64,000 nucleotides of DNA from Lateolabrax maculatus (lineage: Eukaryota > Chordata > Actinopteri > Acropomatiformes > Lateolabracidae): positions 1,954,501 through 2,018,500 of the forward strand of contig CM062202.1 in the NCBI GenBank assembly GCA_031216445.1. Reading direction: 5' to 3'. Under the pieces are notes generated by a model. The model did no database searches. It was not told the origin of the DNA and worked only from the letters and a program-made list of their open reading frames with translations. This document shows positions 37,161-48,589 of the stretch, one piece after another (within the stretch, counting starts at the first letter, position 1; each line of letters starts with the position of its first letter). The position numbers and the translations under genes are program-made.

Positions 37161-38129
37161 AGCCTCTGCAGCTGGACGTATCATAATAACATGCATACAA
37201 CTTACAGTTGATTACAGTGTATTCATGGCCCACAATTGGATTAGGAACTCTGCTGAAAAAAATAATCAAAGCTGTCTTGATACAACATTGACACAAAAAT
37301 ACAATTTTTTTTTAAGTTTGACAGACAGATTATAAACTAGCCGGGAGAAATCTAACACTGACCAAAACACCAACTTGCCTCCTTCACAAAATCCTTAAAA
37401 CTGTTCAGAGTCTAAATTTTCTGTGTTTTCAATTGACTTTTCCTTTAAGCTCTCTCAGCTTGTGAGTCTCCTTGTAAGGTCCTCGGGGGATCTTGTGTTT
37501 TAAAAATGCACATAACTTTTAGAAATTCACATACGCTTAGACTTAAAATCTAAAAGTAGCAATGGTCAAATTTAGCCAGTCATTGCTGGTAACATTTAGA
37601 TATAAAAAGCAGGTGAAAATGATGCCAAACATTTAAGCGGTGGTAATTATGAAATAAATTATTGATAAATGAAGATATGTGTAATAATGTACCAGGAGAA
37701 GCAGAAATTATCTGACTGATATGATATCAATACCGAGCAGCTACACTAAATAGTACAGTCATGTATTCTAATGGGGTCCAAAGCCCCAAAGCAACCTATA
37801 AATACCTGTTTTTGGTAGGAAGGGAAAGGCAAACACAACCACTGACTCTATCTGACAGGATTGAGGCTACTTTCTTTGTCTGCATCTGTCCAGCTTCAAT
37901 GCTCCTTGATACTGATACCCTAAGTAGGTTGATAATATATTTCAAATGAAAAGAAATGCAGCCTAACTGTATCTGTGCTGCATGGTGAAACATTACGAAC
38001 CTTAGTTTATATCCCTTATAGAGACTTTCCAGTGGTTGTAAAACTGCCAATGCCCATATGGCACTCAACATGTGAAACTGCAATCAGCATGTATGAAACC
38101 TCATGACTGGGTAGCTGAGTCAATAAGTG
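37161..38129. other. No gene seen
   Basis: AT-rich unique-looking DNA; short open frames only. Confidence 0.5.
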
Positions 38130-39050
38130 TGTAGGAGCTCCCCATGGTCCAGTGTCAGCACTGGGATCAAGTTATATTACAGCGTCCTTCAGACACTAAC
38201 GAGCAAATCTTTGATCCTGAATTCCAACTTGTTTGAATCCATCGATGAACAACGAGCCGATTTGTTGGAACAATTCATGGTGCTAAAACCACGTAGGAGT
38301 TCTGTGTGGCTTCTTAAAACTGCATCTTCTCTCTCAGTGGTACTGAAACCTGTGTCAGACCTCCGCACTACCATCACTTTCTATTGCAAAGTCCGCTGGT
38401 CCTGAATTCTGAATTTCTTCGAGTCTATCTATGAAATACCAACAGCTATGTTGGAACTCCCCGCAGTGTTAAAACTTACTCTGGCACTGATATCATATTA
38501 GAGCTCTCCATGTTCTGGACCCACATCCTCTCTCTCCAAAGTCTTCCTGGGAATCAAAATCCCTCTGAGGAGCTCTCTTTGGTCGTGAAAAACCACTCAA
38601 CTCGTTTGGATCTCTCCATGAACTACCAGCAGCTATGTTGGAACAATCCATGGCGGTATAATCACGTAGGAGCTCCCTCTGAACCCACATGAGCTCAGGT
38701 CGGTCACTTCCTCACCGCTCCTGAGACTCAGGATCCTAGTCAACTTGATTGAATGGATCCACACAGTCCAGTGTTGTATGTCAGAGCTCTCCATGGTGCT
38801 GACGTCATGTCGGCACTCACTGAGGCACCCAAACTGTGTGGGAGCTCTCCGAGGTCCTGAAACTGGCGAGCGCTCACCAGGGCACCATGACCTCAGGACC
38901 GCCTCTGAGGAGCTCTCCGTGGTGCCGGACCCGGTCAGATCTGTCCCTGAACGACATGCAGCTCGTTCAAACGTCCGTGGAGATATTCAACCCGTCTTTG
39001 AAACAGAAGCTCTCTCAGCGTGGAGCCGTCTCTGGTTCCCTTAGAAAACC
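38130..39050 (+). repeat. Degenerate minisatellite, ~60-70 bp unit, ~186 bp higher-order period
   Basis: The core agctctccatggtgctgaaa recurs in mutated form near 38,134, 38,272, 38,330, 38,458, 38,503, 38,570, 38,645, 38,785, 38,843 and 38,911. A second landmark (gttggaacaatccatgg and variants) stands at 38,265, 38,451 and 38,638, giving periods of 186 and 187 bases, with a more diverged copy near 38,966. Several units keep related peptides in one frame (DLSMNYQQL and DLSLNDMQL). This could be chance or the trace of a former coding repeat. Not matched to any family I know. Confidence 0.75.
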
Positions 39051-39241
39051 ATCTCTCTGTCCTGCTGAGTCCTGCCACGCTGGGTTGTTTTCTGTACTGT
39101 CCAGGGGTCAAACAGTAAGGACCGTCTTACAACTGACATGATCTAGTCAGACGCCAATGAATTAAACATTCTCAGAGCAGATCGTACTTTGCTTCTTTCT
39201 CTCTACAAGCAGACGTTATGATCTGCTTACACTGGGTGGAA

Positions 39242-39249
39242 TTACGTAA
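39242..39249. promoter_or_regulatory. Perfect TTACGTAA palindrome
   Basis: Eight-base palindrome equal to the PAR-bZIP/NFIL3 consensus. It lies about 650 bases left of the CpG-rich island, on the transcribed side if the gene runs to the left. Single short site, so weak evidence. Confidence 0.3.
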
Positions 39250-39269
39250 CATCTACTGCAAAAAAAGAT

Positions 39270-39645
39270 ATTAATGGTATCTTCCCCATATCATTCGGCC
39301 CTACTGGCCCTCTACTGTCTGTTCTTTGCTCTCCTCACCCTCCTCTCATCCTTCCTCTCCTGCTCCCTCTCCTCCCTTGTCCCATCTTTCCTCATCTCAT
39401 TTCCTCTGCCCTTTTGGATCCCTTGTTTAACACTCTCTGGTCCTTCCCTCTCCTCCTCCTCCTCCTCCTCCTCCTCCTCCCACCCGTCTTGCCCCTGCCC
39501 TCCACTGCTCCCTCCACTCCCTTCTCCCATCTTTCCTCACCTCACCCTTCCCTTACTTTCCGATCCTCACCTCTGTTCCTCTTCCTTCTGCCCTGTCTCC
39601 CCCCTCCTCCCCCCTCCTCTCCTCTCCTCTCCTCATCTCTAGCCT
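39270..39645 (+). repeat. Pyrimidine-rich tract with (TCC)n
   Basis: C/T-rich for about 370 bases, including about eleven TCC units at 39,449-39,480. Long Ser/Pro/Leu frames are artefacts. Confidence 0.9.
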
Positions 39646-39763
39646 CCTGCATAATAGATGTGGCTGTAACGCCAGTCAACTGGAGCGGCATGATGAGGCG
39701 GCGTTAGAAACAGAGAGTGAGACAGATTGAGAGAGAAAGCGAGTGAGAAGGCTCATGCGGGAC

Positions 39764-39870
39764 CCCCCCCCCCCCCATCACACACAACCACACGCGCGCG
39801 AACGGATGCACCCATACACGCGCGCGCACACGCCCAACGTACACGCACGCACAGAAATGCACGCGCACAT
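39764..39870. repeat. Poly-C and alternating CG/CA tract
   Basis: A run of about 14 C (39,763-39,777) followed by cacgcgcgcg, cacgcgcgcgcacacg and acgcacgcac words. Alternating purine-pyrimidine with CG steps is the classical left-handed (Z) DNA context. It forms the left shoulder of the CpG-rich island. Confidence 0.8.
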
Positions 39871-40102
39871 TCCCATGCAGGCGCGGCCGAGGCGCGAGAC
39901 GCCAAAATAACAATGAGCGTCTCTGACCGGGGACACGGACAGAGGGACCGGCCCGGGGCCCGGGGCCCGGGGCCGGCCACAGCCCACCACATCACACTAA
40001 CGGTCCAACTACCGGCAGGAACCCCGCAGAGCAGCTCGGTCCCGCCGGTCCTCCGCCATCTCACACACCCCGCGTTATTAAGAGCCGATCAATCAGCCTT
40101 AC

Positions 40103-40300
40103 CTTCATCGATCTCCAGCTCTTCTCCTCTTGTCGTGTCTTTTTTTCGGCCCAGAATCCCTGCTCGTCCTCTCCGATCCGTCCACTGATGGAGGAGTTAA
40201 ATCACAACCAGAAGAAAAAAAGGGCGATCAGGCGCGGAGCTTATCCCAACTCCCGGCGTCCGCTCCCGTCCACACAGGCGGACACAGAGGCGATCTTGGT
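40103..40300 (-). other. Candidate first exon (5' UTR) ending in a strong donor
   Basis: On the minus strand the sequence gagatcgatgaag|gtaagg gives a near-ideal donor with its GT at 40,102-40,101, inside the CpG island. The upstream part is not open in one frame, so the exon would be non-coding or start at the ATG four bases before the donor. The 5' boundary is unknown; 40,300 is a placeholder. Confidence 0.4.
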
Positions 40301-40325
40301 AGTTTTCTGGGGCTGAATAAACCGG

Positions 40326-40327
<2 letters not shown>

Positions 40328-40360
<33 letters not shown>
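40328..40360. repeat. (GT)n microsatellite inside the CpG island
   Basis: About 16 GT units (CA on the minus strand), roughly 225 bases upstream of the candidate donor. Confidence 0.96.
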
Positions 40361-40362
<2 letters not shown>

Positions 40363-41514
40363 GGACCGGACGGCAGTTGAAGCAGCGGCAGAAGCGGGAT
40401 TACCGGAGCAGACGTGCGCTCCAGGTGCCGCTGGTCTCACCGCGCGAACCCACGACAAGCACTCACGTACACATAGATCCTGAGACGAGGGTGGGTGGAT
40501 GGAGGGGTCATGCGGTTGCTGGGAGAAAAAAAAAACTCCTATAAGCCTCCCATTCTGCCCCCGGAGCCCGGTTAACGTTACTCCAATACCGTCTGTTAAA
40601 GTAACGGGGACGCCAGAGCTCGTGCCATCCGTGTGAACGTCCCCGGATCAGATCCGGAGCCCGGTGAAGCGCTGAAGTGCTGCTGCGAGGCTGAAAACCT
40701 TTAATTCCCACAACGTTCAGCTCAAGTCCGGTAAATTCCGCGCGCAGCTCCGGTTTGTGCTTCAAACCCTTAACACGGAGAGAACTCCACCCAGCCGCAC
40801 CGAGCGCGTCCTTGAGCGCCAGCAACCCTTCACTTATCCAGGCGTCCGTGCGGGGCTGCGCACCGACATGCGGGTATTCCTCCAGGTACAAATCAAACTA
40901 TTTCAACCCCAAATATTCCGGTACCGTGCGCGGTCCCACCGCCGGCTGGCTGTCCTGTTTCTCCTCAAACCAGGGGAAGCAGATGAAATCCCGGTCCGGT
41001 AGCCTCGGAACGGGTCCGGGCGGTGTCCGGCTCCGTCCTCCCTGATCGACAATAAATCTCACAACTGACAACCGCCGGTGAAGACCCGCCGCGGGGCCCG
41101 GGAGCGGCTCTCTGGGGGGAAATGGCAGTTTTGAGGGAGATGGAGAATGTGGTTGAAGCTCGACTTTCACCGGCCGGCCTCCCGGTTAACGGCTCTTCGT
41201 GGAGGCGTGCAGAGCTGCAGCATACCGAGAGTCGCCTATTTTTAGAGGGGAGAGTCCCCCCGCCGGTGGAGCGCGTCACACTGCCGCTCAGACCCCCGCC
41301 TGTGCCCGCTCGGTCCCGCCGCTGCGCGCCTCTCCGTCTCTCGGGAACACGGTGGACAAACGGTAAAGTTTGCACGGCACACGCACATTCCAGCGCGTGC
41401 GTCCCGCCGGTTGGAGGCGGCTGTTTGGGCGCACGTGGCTGACTGAGTGGGGGGGGGGGCAGTGCACAAGGGGCTGCGGAGGGGTTCCAGCAAAAAGACA
41501 CACCCATACAGCCT

Positions 41515-41945
41515 ATCTACCCATCTACCCATCCATCTATTCATCCATCCATCTATTCATCCATCCATCCACTGTTCCGCTTTCTGCTTTTCATCGTCGC
41601 TTACTGTTTAAACACTGACTGCTTTATTTACTATCATGAGATAGATCGATAGACAGATTCATAGATCGATGGATGGATAGATAGATACATACATATATTA
41701 ACAGATATCTTAACAGATAGATACATTATTAGATCAATAGATTAATAGATCAATATATAGATACATAGATAAATAGATAAATAGACAGATGGATACATAG
41801 ATACATAGATCAATAAATAGATTAATAAATCAATAGATAGAAACATAGATTAATAGATACATTAGTAGATAGATGAATAGGTAGATAGATAAATACATTA
41901 ATAGATGGATAGATTAATAGATATAGATATATATGGATAGATAGA
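41515..41945. repeat. Degenerate ATCC then GATA tetranucleotide tract
   Basis: ccatctacccatccatc and ttcatccatccatc words (41,515-41,572). After 65 unique bases these are followed by about 300 bases of agatagat, gatggatag and catagat words (41,638-41,945). The two halves are roughly reverse complements of each other. Confidence 0.9.
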
Positions 41946-41991
41946 TTAACAGAGAGACAGTTCACCAGAGGATGATCCATAAATAAAGAAG

Positions 41992-42249
41992 ATGGCAAAC
42001 GAACAGCCAGTAGTTGTGTATGAACATGTTGGAGAAACAGCTGAATATGAATATGAGGCTTTGTTGTGTTCATCTAATGCTTGTTGTCATATTGACCAAA
42101 GTGACCAGTTATCTTACCGGGAAAAGATCAATACCTTCAGTTTCTCTTTACATTCACTAGTCTGTTCATTTCAGATTTTCACACTTCTCCACCATCATCT
42201 TTACATCCCAAGTAGAGTAATGAAACTGACAAGCAGATTACAACTCTAA
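41992..42249 (+). CDS. Unassigned 85-codon ORF (tentative)
   Basis: ATG in a favourable context (aag-ATG-g) opens a frame reading MANEQPVVVYEHVGE, then an acidic Tyr/Glu stretch. The second half turns hydrophobic and His-rich. It runs through a splice-acceptor-like site at 42,174, so the first 60 codons could be coding and the rest not. No domain or homologue recognised. Position just right of the CpG island is the only contextual support. Confidence 0.15.
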   Translation: MANEQPVVVYEHVGETAEYEYEALLCSSNACCHIDQSDQLSYREKINTFSFSLHSLVCSFQIFTLLHHHLYIPSRVMKLTSRLQL

Positions 42250-42330
42250 CAACAGAGGACAAGACAATCAGGCCAAATTTAGTCAAAACGCAGGAAGACC
42301 TGGCCAACGTGAACAGGAGGAGACGGAAAA
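42175..42330 (+). other. Candidate non-coding exon
   Basis: A long pyrimidine tract ending cattcatttcag-type (AG at 42,173-42,174) precedes 156 bases that become purine-rich (caggaggagacgg, an exonic-enhancer look). They end at a strong donor, aaaa|gtgagttt, at 42,331. All three frames contain stops, so it could only be untranslated or long non-coding RNA. Confidence 0.22.
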
Positions 42331-42439
42331 GTGAGTTTTCACTTCTGTGTCAGTTCACGTTTACAGTGATTGACGGAGGAAGAGAATTGAGGAAGAAGAA
42401 GGGCAGTAAAGTATGAAGAGGGGAAGGAAGGAAAGGGTT

Positions 42440-42660
42440 TCGGTGGCAGGAGGGGTGGCTGCTGCTGCCAGTGCGGCCGTGAATTAGAATTAGCAGCGTC
42501 GGGGGAGCGTTATGCGTGGGCTGAATGTTGAATATTGTAACGCCGTGTAAGTGGAAACGTGCTTTACATCCCCCAGTCAGACGCCAACACCGCGAACCTC
42601 AGGGAGCGCCAGCCGCCACGGGGATGGAAGGCAAAGGAACAGTCATGATGAGTGGTGACT
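42440..42660. promoter_or_regulatory. Candidate conserved-type non-coding element
   Basis: Balanced, CpG-containing block with gtgaattagaattagc and gttgaatattgtaacgcc, about 1 kb right of the island. Low-confidence guess from texture. Confidence 0.2.
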
Positions 42661-42725
42661 TGGTAATAAATGGAGGGTGGGGGGGGGGGGCACCTCCGCC
42701 ATGACACACATAGGCAGAAACACAC

Positions 42726-42732
<7 letters not shown>

Positions 42733-42763
<31 letters not shown>
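42733..42763. repeat. (CA)n microsatellite
   Basis: About 15 CA units. A G run (about 11 G) precedes it at 42,680-42,690. Confidence 0.96.
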
Positions 42764-42765
<2 letters not shown>

Positions 42766-43027
42766 TTACACCGTGGTATAACACTAAGTCATGTTCAGAA
42801 AAGTTGACTTGGTAATAAAGACAAGGAATGGAGTAAGGGATCAAGGGTATTGCTTCCTCACACACTCAGACTGACACACACACACCTACACACACCTACA
42901 CACACACTTATAGAGATATGAGATCCTCTCCAGCCAGTGAATAGTCATTATGTTCATGTAATGAAATATACAAAAGAAAGGTGGATACCAAATGTCTCTA
43001 ATGTTTGCTCTCTCTCTTTTGCTCTGT

Positions 43028-43030
<3 letters not shown>

Positions 43031-43078
<48 letters not shown>

Positions 43079-43205
43079 TAATCTCTGACCTACATGCACA
43101 CATGTTACAACAAATCCATAGATTAGACATGATAGATTCATCCGGTGGATTGAAAATTTGAGGAAAGGCTGGTGGATGTAAAGCCCCCCACCAACAGATA
43201 CCTCC

Positions 43206-43260
<55 letters not shown>
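43031..43260. repeat. Two (CA)n microsatellites
   Basis: 43,031-43,077 (about 23 units) and 43,207-43,260 (one AA interruption), with 130 unique bases between. Confidence 0.96.
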
Positions 43261-43262
<2 letters not shown>

Positions 43263-44889
43263 TTCGATGAGGTCTTATCCTGGAGACCCCATATGGGACG
43301 TTTTCTGTCGCCGATGATTTGGTATTGAACTGCATTAAACCTTCTCAAATAATGTGCCATTAAGACCCAGGAGAATGCAGAATTTTCATTTCATAAAAAC
43401 ACTGCAGCAGCCGATTTTGCTGATAAAATGAACAACTGAACAAGGAAATGACCGGCTGCGGTGAAATGAAAGCCTCTATAATCTTTAGAAATAATGGCAC
43501 AGAATTGAAAACCACTGGTCTGCTGTTCGTGGGGAGATAATAGGGGTGAGAGCAGTTCTGGTACATTCACATTACCTTCACTCCAAATAAAATCAACTCC
43601 ACTGATGATGCCCATCATACTATCTACTTTAGAGATCAATACATTTCTGGAAAGAGATAATTTACCTGCTCCACACACACTAATCAGAAAGTAGGGCTTG
43701 TGACATGCAAAATATAGCAAATCCAGAGCTGCATCACAGGCAATGTTCTGGCAAATATGATTGGTTTTGTAATTGCAATATACTTACCAGAACACAATAC
43801 TGTTGCAGTTATAAACAAAAACAGATGAGCCACCCCCGGCACCTGTAAAGATTCAGACTCTTCAAGAAAACCTGAGACTTTAACTTAAAGCCCCTGTACT
43901 CTGCAACAACATGGTGATGGTCTCACAGATCATAGCATGTCACACTGTGCAGGATGTGCCCATGAAACCCTTCTGTTCTGTGTCACACTGATGATTTCAG
44001 TTTTGAGGCATGCTCGTGTGATGGAAACGTAGCAGAAAAACAAACTTTGCAAAATCTATGGGTGGTTATAATGCCACGCTGAGTGAAAATTGGTGGGTCT
44101 TGAGCAGGTCCTGGCTACCCGTTGCTGGCTATTAAATGTGTGCCTGCTCCCACAAAGGCTCTGATTGGCTGATAGAAATTTCTCCAACCAAACAGTCATT
44201 CACAACAACAACATCTCACCTTTTTACAATCACTCCACAAAACTCAAGACGTGAGCGACTACTCGGAGGTCAGGCTATGAATTTAGATTGTCAATTGTCA
44301 CTGCAAACCTTTAACCAGAGGGTTATCTTACAATTTAACAAGACACGTGAATGACTCTTCAAGAAGCAAAACACACTCTGCACTCAACAAATATTCTCTA
44401 CTATAATCATGGAAGTTATTATAAGAAACTCAACAAGAGTTTAATCATCATTACCATAAATATATCAACTAAATATAAAGCTGGACACAAATATTCACAA
44501 GGTAATAAAAACACGGTTGATTCACCGTAATGTAATTATCTTTCCTTTTTTCCTCCACTTTTCTAATGAACTAAGTTCGAGTCAATTGCTATCGGGACAG
44601 TATCTGCACTTCACCAAATTTTTAATTTGGCCAACAATTGATGAAGTAACTTCCATCTCATCAGTCGCCCTCTGAGAAATCATCTCAAACAGATGCCATC
44701 TGAATCCAAACAAGGTTTCCCGGCCCTGTTATTAAAAGTCTCCTACTGGGCTGGCCTCAACACCACAGAGAGTTTCCTGTTCGGAGGATTTCTTTCTTCT
44801 CTTTCAAACAACTAAAAGAACCATGTAAGACTTCCAATGTGCACTGTGCAAAAGGCAAATAAAGTTGCCTGAACTTGATCTGGATTGGA
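43261..44889. other. No gene seen
   Basis: AT-rich unique-looking DNA. 43,340-43,560 is repeat-free and could be a conserved non-coding block, but motifs are unremarkable. Confidence 0.45.
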
Positions 44890-45020
44890 TGTTTTCTGAT
44901 CCGGCACCTTTATGGTACGACAACTAAAGCTTACTGGTTAAAATTTGGACCGATCGCCTTACTGGTTAAAGAAACCAACTTTGACTGATGGCAGGTGATG
45001 AGACGGGAAACATGATCTCA
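44890..45020. repeat. Dispersed repeat, family B related
   Basis: actggttaaaatttggacc, then actggttaaagaaaccaac, then gactgatggcaggtgatgag. The layout matches the 23.8-24.0 kb copy (ttggttaaag ... ttggtgggagac). Confidence 0.4.
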
Positions 45021-46529
45021 TCATATAGTCGTCTTCCCTAAGAGGAAAAGCTTGTAAGAGGATTTAGATTATTGATGACTAAAGCTGTCTTTTTTTCATG
45101 GTGAGGACTGTCTGGATTATTCTGTATGATCATATTATATCAAAGGGCTGGAAATATGAGGACAACTTAAACAAACAGGTCATCCCAGGGAGCAAACATT
45201 GTTTTATTCTTTATATTTATTCTTTATGTAGCACACAGAAGGCAGGCAGGCAACACAAGGCAATATGAAGACTAAATAAGAGCAAACAATAATAAATCTC
45301 ACAGGTAAAAGAAGTTATGTTGATGTAGTAACAAATCCACAACCATTGTGACTAATCAATTAAAATAATATTAATAATGTGTTTTCATGATATATGGTAA
45401 TCTCCCATAACTGCCAAAAGTGAAAAGCTCTCTGTGTTCCTCTCTGCTGCCGGGGATCGTACTGTTTAATACATAAATCATTTGTTTTGCAATGATCTTG
45501 TTTTATGTGTGCATTTTTCCTGTGGGTCCCTACATTTGCAATCAGTCATGAGAACTTTGAGAAGCCCTGCTGTAGGGCCACTAGAAAGAGTTCAGACTTT
45601 CAGTTTTCTTATCTATCTTCTATCACTTTGCGGGGGGGAGGAGTTAAGTGCAGGTTGGCTATAGCTCCCTGTTGATTTCTTCTCCTGGTTCGATGCTGTG
45701 ATGTACAAAGCAATATTTGGATAGTGCTGAGAATGTGGCATAACATCACAGATGTCAGCAGAATTATCTGGTTAGTCATATAGTCAAGTCGAAGACCATT
45801 TATGCCAACGCAGTGTTTCCTCAACAATCGGCCAGGACCCCCAAAATGCAGCAGGAGTCTGTTTTCTGTCGAGTCCGTACATGACAGTAGAACAATATTC
45901 TATTGAGTCTGGCTGACAGAGCGAGAGTGATTTTATTCAGTTTGAGCCATGGGCTTAAAAATTCAACAGCTGCTTCATTCAAGTATCTGAGTTGCTGAAA
46001 ACCTCAATACAATTCAAGCAACTCATGAATTATGGAAAAAACAAACTATTATGCGTGTACTGGAAGAACACAGACCAATGTGGCGGTTAGGGAGGATAGA
46101 GTACAAGCTGAATGGAAATATAATCAACCTGCATTCAGGCTGCGTGATACAGGCAGACTGGAAGGCCGATTGGGAAATAAAAGTTTGCATATGGGAGATG
46201 TATATTATTGTAGAGTTTCAAACAGCAATATCTTTGTCATGCAATCAAGCTTTCAGGTTTGAAAGCACAATGCACATCTGGTCTCATTGGACCCGTGACC
46301 TTTGTAGCCTGTCATCTCCTTTCTGTTTCACGTCTTTTCTGTCATGCTCTCCAGTAAACTATCTAATGAAGCAGCAATGCCTTAAAGACTGCCGCAAAAT
46401 GTAAATGGCCTTCTAAATTTCCCCGGAACAACATCTGATGTTTTCTGACAGGAGAATTCTAATTTTGTATGAAGCCACAAGCTATGATATCCTGTTGTCA
46501 TCTCCCCGGTTCCCTGCAGGCACCGGCAC
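45021..46529. other. No gene seen
   Basis: AT-rich. Overlapping frames at 46,032-46,404 (76 and 117 codons) have no recognisable content. Confidence 0.45.
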
Positions 46530-46620
46530 TGGGCCCACAGCTGCCCAGATGTTACAGAAGTGGGCTTGTGACTGCAAGGCCACTCGTTTAAATCCCAGTG
46601 CGGCCCGGGGAACCTGCGTG
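46530..46620 (+). mobile_element. Possible tRNA-like SINE fragment
   Basis: gggcttgtgactgcaaggcc, then a B-box-like ctcgtttaaatcccagtg about 5 bases on. The spacing and wording resemble the right half of a tRNA-derived SINE head; the A box is not clear. Confidence 0.3.
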
Positions 46621-46659
46621 CTAAGAGTTAATGAGCGATAGTTTCTTTTCTCCTTTACA

Positions 46660-46960
46660 AAATAACCACAGTGTCCCGGGTCCTTTGGCCATGCTGTCCC
46701 CCCCTCATACGTCCTGTTGCTCTCCTCCGTTAACATTAAAGGGGAACTCTGCATGAGGCTAGTGGTTTCTTTTTAAACTGTCCATCGTGAGTCTGACAAT
46801 GTTATAGGAGTGCAATGCTAAATGAGTTGAATACTCGTTTTATTGTTATTAAATTAATTGGAATGCACACATAATCGTGTGGAAATGCAAATTACTTGCT
46901 GGTGCATTAAATTAAAATTAATAAAACTTAATGGGCTGGGAATTATTTTGAATAATTATA
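46660..46960. promoter_or_regulatory. Candidate enhancer with octamer and TAAT sites
   Basis: A perfect octamer ATGCAAAT at 46,885-46,892 runs straight into ATTA. It is surrounded by ttaaattaattgg, gcattaaattaaaatt and ttgaataattataat. The block is repeat-free over about 300 bases. POU/homeodomain site clusters of this type are typical of ultraconserved developmental enhancers; conservation itself was not tested. Confidence 0.35.
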
Positions 46961-47379
46961 ATGAAATATATACTGGTATAGTATTTATATAATCTCTATA
47001 AACAGATATCTATAATACATGCAGAATCTGTAGACAAGGGACCAAGACTTTGGTATCGTAAGTATTCTTGTTTCCATTTGTAGTTTGAGTAGTATTGATC
47101 AATCACTATTTTGTTGTAAAACAGTCCGTGTGGAAAGTTAAAGAAGCTGAACACGTTGGCCGAAATGCAATATCGAAACCTATCTGCTATCGTCTGACGA
47201 TTTAGCTCATTATTATAAAAAAATTAAAAAAAAAATGTATCTGCATTCATGCAGATATCTGTAGAGATTAGCCGAAATGTTGTCAGGACCTAAAACATTT
47301 ACAAAAAGTAAGTTGCTAGTCGGACTGTAAACTATAACCGGCGTGTTTGCACACATCCCGAAATATCATTCTGCATGAC

Positions 47380-47600
47380 TTATAATGACACATGATTTAT
47401 TAATGACTCAATATTATGCATTTCACTTCAGTTACAAGACAGCAGATTAGATAACAAGTCATTAACATTCATGCGATGCTTGTACTTATAATTTAGTTTA
47501 AGTTGAATGTTTTATGAGTGCTGATAAAATGCATCAGTGAGCATTATACGTTCTTGTAAGTCTGGTCGAACAGACTGTGACTGCATTATAATTGCTCATG
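47380..47600. promoter_or_regulatory. Candidate conserved-type AT-rich element
   Basis: Repeat-free, with tgatttattaatgactc, gcagattagataac and gcattataattgctc cores. It continues the motif-rich character of 46.7-47.0 kb. Confidence 0.22.
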
Positions 47601-48344
47601 TGTACGTTAAAGCTTCACTAAGTGATATTTTTCATATTAAAATGAAATGAAATTACTTTCTGTAATGTAAGAGGGGCGCTGTACTGCAGAACCCAGAGAG
47701 ATACAACACCAGCTCTGCAGGTTTTAGCTCGCTGATTTCTCGCCCTGTCAGCCAGATCCAGTAAAATGTTGTTCTACTGGGACTTTACAGAAAACAGACA
47801 AAGTCCTGATGCATTATTTGGGGGACTGGCCGATTGTTTAGGAAACAAAGAAAATAAGTTGTGTAAATTGTCTTATGTTACGACTCATATTTAGCACCAT
47901 TTTAGGTCCATAATATTGCTCCATACATCCCTGCATCTGACCAAGATAAGAAACCTGAGCTTCATATCCCCCTACAGCCCGTACCACGTTAGCAAAGTGA
48001 TAGAAGACAGACAATAAAACTAAAAGTCTAAACTCTTTCTACTGGCCCTACAGGCTGACATCTTTGTTGCACCCCAAAATACTAAATCACTGGATAGTTT
48101 TGGATATCAACCTAATTATTATATGGTTCACTCTCATCAACCTGTGACAGACAAAATCAGCGACTTGCTGGTGAAGAAAGTGAAAAATTAAGCAGCTGAA
48201 GAGCCAGATATTTTTCTCAGGAGTTGGCTAAAAGGAGAGTTAATATTGGATTTGTATTTGTTGGCTGGCCAGAAACACGACTCCAGATGAATGTTAATGG
48301 TGCTTCAAGTCGGCTAGAATGTGGCAGTGTTGTGTCTGCAGCAG
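47601..48344. other. No gene seen
   Basis: Mixed DNA; 47,660-47,830 has a worn interspersed-repeat feel, but I cannot name it. Confidence 0.4.
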
Positions 48345-48575
48345 TGGTGGAGGAAGTACTCCGATCATTTACTTCAGGAAAAATATGAATACCACACTTT
48401 AAAAATACAAGTACTGCATTGAAAATGTTACTTAAGTAAAAGTAATCAGGAAAATGTACTAAATGTACTAAATGTACTAAACGTAAAATAACTCCCCTGT
48501 GACTGGACTATTATATATTCTATCATTACATCATTATCACTCATCATTCATGTAAAAGCAGGATTTTACTGTTGG
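48345..48575 (+). mobile_element. hAT-like non-autonomous element fragment
   Basis: Starts cagtggtggaggaagtactc, followed by catttacttcagg, ataccacac and gttacttaagtaaaagtaat. This is the left end of a very common fish MITE-like element. A 10-base tandem triplication (aaatgtacta) lies at 48,452-48,482. The far end was not found. Confidence 0.55.
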
Positions 48576-48589
48576 ACTTGGTTGACTTG

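Larger units (their letters stand above)
39900..41450 (-). promoter_or_regulatory. CpG-rich island, probable promoter region
   Basis: About 1.5 kb with markedly higher GC and CpG density than anything around it. It includes a palindromic ggcccggggcccggggcc block at about 39,953-39,974 and many ccgg and gcgc words. Open frames occur on both strands; two minus-strand ones abut (41,170-40,898 and 40,891-40,508) but resemble no known protein and may be upstream-ORF-like frames in 5' untranslated sequence. The best splice donor (40,102) is on the minus strand, so I orient it leftward. The gene is not identified. Confidence 0.6.

Noticed and set aside
39727..40188. 153-codon plus-strand frame at the CpG island edge
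   Set aside because: Composed of CG/CA-tract His/Arg/Ala/Thr and island Pro/Arg/Ser; competing minus-strand frames are equally open. No homologue.
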